The notes beneath the pieces are model-generated. The model was not told the origin of the DNA, did no database searches, and worked only from the letters and a program-made list of their open reading frames with translations. From Gammaproteobacteria bacterium (GTDB lineage: Bacteria > Pseudomonadota > Gammaproteobacteria > Steroidobacterales > Woeseiaceae), in contig QNFK01000118.1 in NCBI GenBank assembly GCA_003645495.1, positions 1-6,285 on the forward strand: a DNA stretch of 6,285 bases. The letters are read 5' to 3'. Positions 6,018 through 6,285 of the stretch are shown here, one piece after another (the first letter of the stretch is position 1; each line of letters starts with the position of its first letter). The position numbers and the translations under genes were made by a program.

Positions 6018-6285
6018 ATGACGGGCTATCCAGCAGCAATCATCTGGGATCTGGACGGAACATTGATCGACTCCGCACCAGATCTCGCGGACGCATTGAA
6101 CGCGCTGTTGCACGAGCATGGCGAGGCGACACTCGGAGAAAACCAGGTGCGGACGATGATTGGCAATGGTGTTGCCAAGCTCATTGAGCGCGGCTTCGCA
6201 GCAGTCGGAGAGCAGCTGCAAAGTGCTCAACTGCAGAAACGGATCACACGATTCCTGCAGTTATATACAGCGGCTGCGACCAACA
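6018..6285 (+). CDS. cbbZ: Phosphoglycolate phosphatase, HAD superfamily, 3' end missing
   Basis: The first 89 codons are present and the right edge cuts the gene. It begins MTGYPAAIIWDLDGTLIDSA. This contains HAD motif I, D-x-D-G-T-L-x-D-S, with nucleophile Asp11 and acid/base Asp13, followed by a helical cap start (P-D-L-A-D-A-L-N) and an M-I-G-N-G-V segment typical of Gph/CbbZ proteins. Phosphoglycolate phosphatase turns 2-phosphoglycolate, made by RubisCO oxygenation, into glycolate, which fits its place right after cbbM. The ribosome site AGGAG (6004-6008) overlaps the cbbM TAG and lies nine bases before the ATG, so translation is probably coupled. A related HAD phosphatase of other specificity cannot be excluded from the N-terminus alone, but context strongly favours CbbZ. 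Confidence 0.9.
   Translation, partial: MTGYPAAIIWDLDGTLIDSAPDLADALNALLHEHGEATLGENQVRTMIGNGVAKLIERGFAAVGEQLQSAQLQKRITRFLQLYTAAATN

Noticed and set aside
5811..6230. Minus-strand 139-codon ORF across the cbbM/cbbZ junction
   Set aside because: It covers the ends of two clear + strand genes and shows no family motif.

Overview
The window reads as a piece of the chromosome of an autotrophic proteobacterium. It is most likely a gammaproteobacterial chemolithoautotroph: it has an outer-membrane FadL-type channel ending in the BAM-type terminal Phe, a form II RubisCO, and a class I bacterial-type phosphoribulokinase. The lineage is inferred from protein style only, and no species can be named from the sequence.

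Layout. (1) 1-1073 (+) is the 3' part of an OmpP1/FadL outer-membrane transporter gene that runs off the left edge. An intrinsic terminator hairpin at 1207-1243 follows it. (2) 1228-1791 (-) encodes an exported thioredoxin-fold protein with a CxxC motif, convergent with the FadL gene. (3) 1822-2448 (+) encodes a NarL/LuxR-type response regulator whose receiver domain lacks the phosphoacceptor Asp. It is divergent from the thioredoxin-like gene across only 30 bp and is closed by a clear terminator at 2458-2479. (4) From 2619 to the right edge lies a compact Calvin-Benson-Bassham (CBB) operon on the + strand: class I fructose-1,6-bisphosphatase (cbbF/fbp), phosphoribulokinase (cbbP/prk), a possible 14-codon leader ORF, form II RubisCO (cbbM), and the start of phosphoglycolate phosphatase (cbbZ/gph), cut by the right edge.

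How the genes work together. FBPase feeds fructose-6-phosphate into regeneration of ribulose-5-phosphate. Phosphoribulokinase makes ribulose-1,5-bisphosphate and RubisCO carboxylates it. Phosphoglycolate phosphatase removes the 2-phosphoglycolate made by RubisCO's oxygenase side reaction. Form II RubisCO generally suits high-CO2, low-O2 conditions. The usual LysR-type regulator CbbR is not seen here. The nearest regulator is the unusual LuxR-type protein just upstream, which makes it a candidate, unproven controller of the operon.

The most interesting points are the tiny SD-preceded ORF between cbbP and cbbM, whose last Arg codons (AGG AGG AGA) are themselves the cbbM Shine-Dalgarno, and the phosphoacceptor-less response regulator next to the CBB genes.
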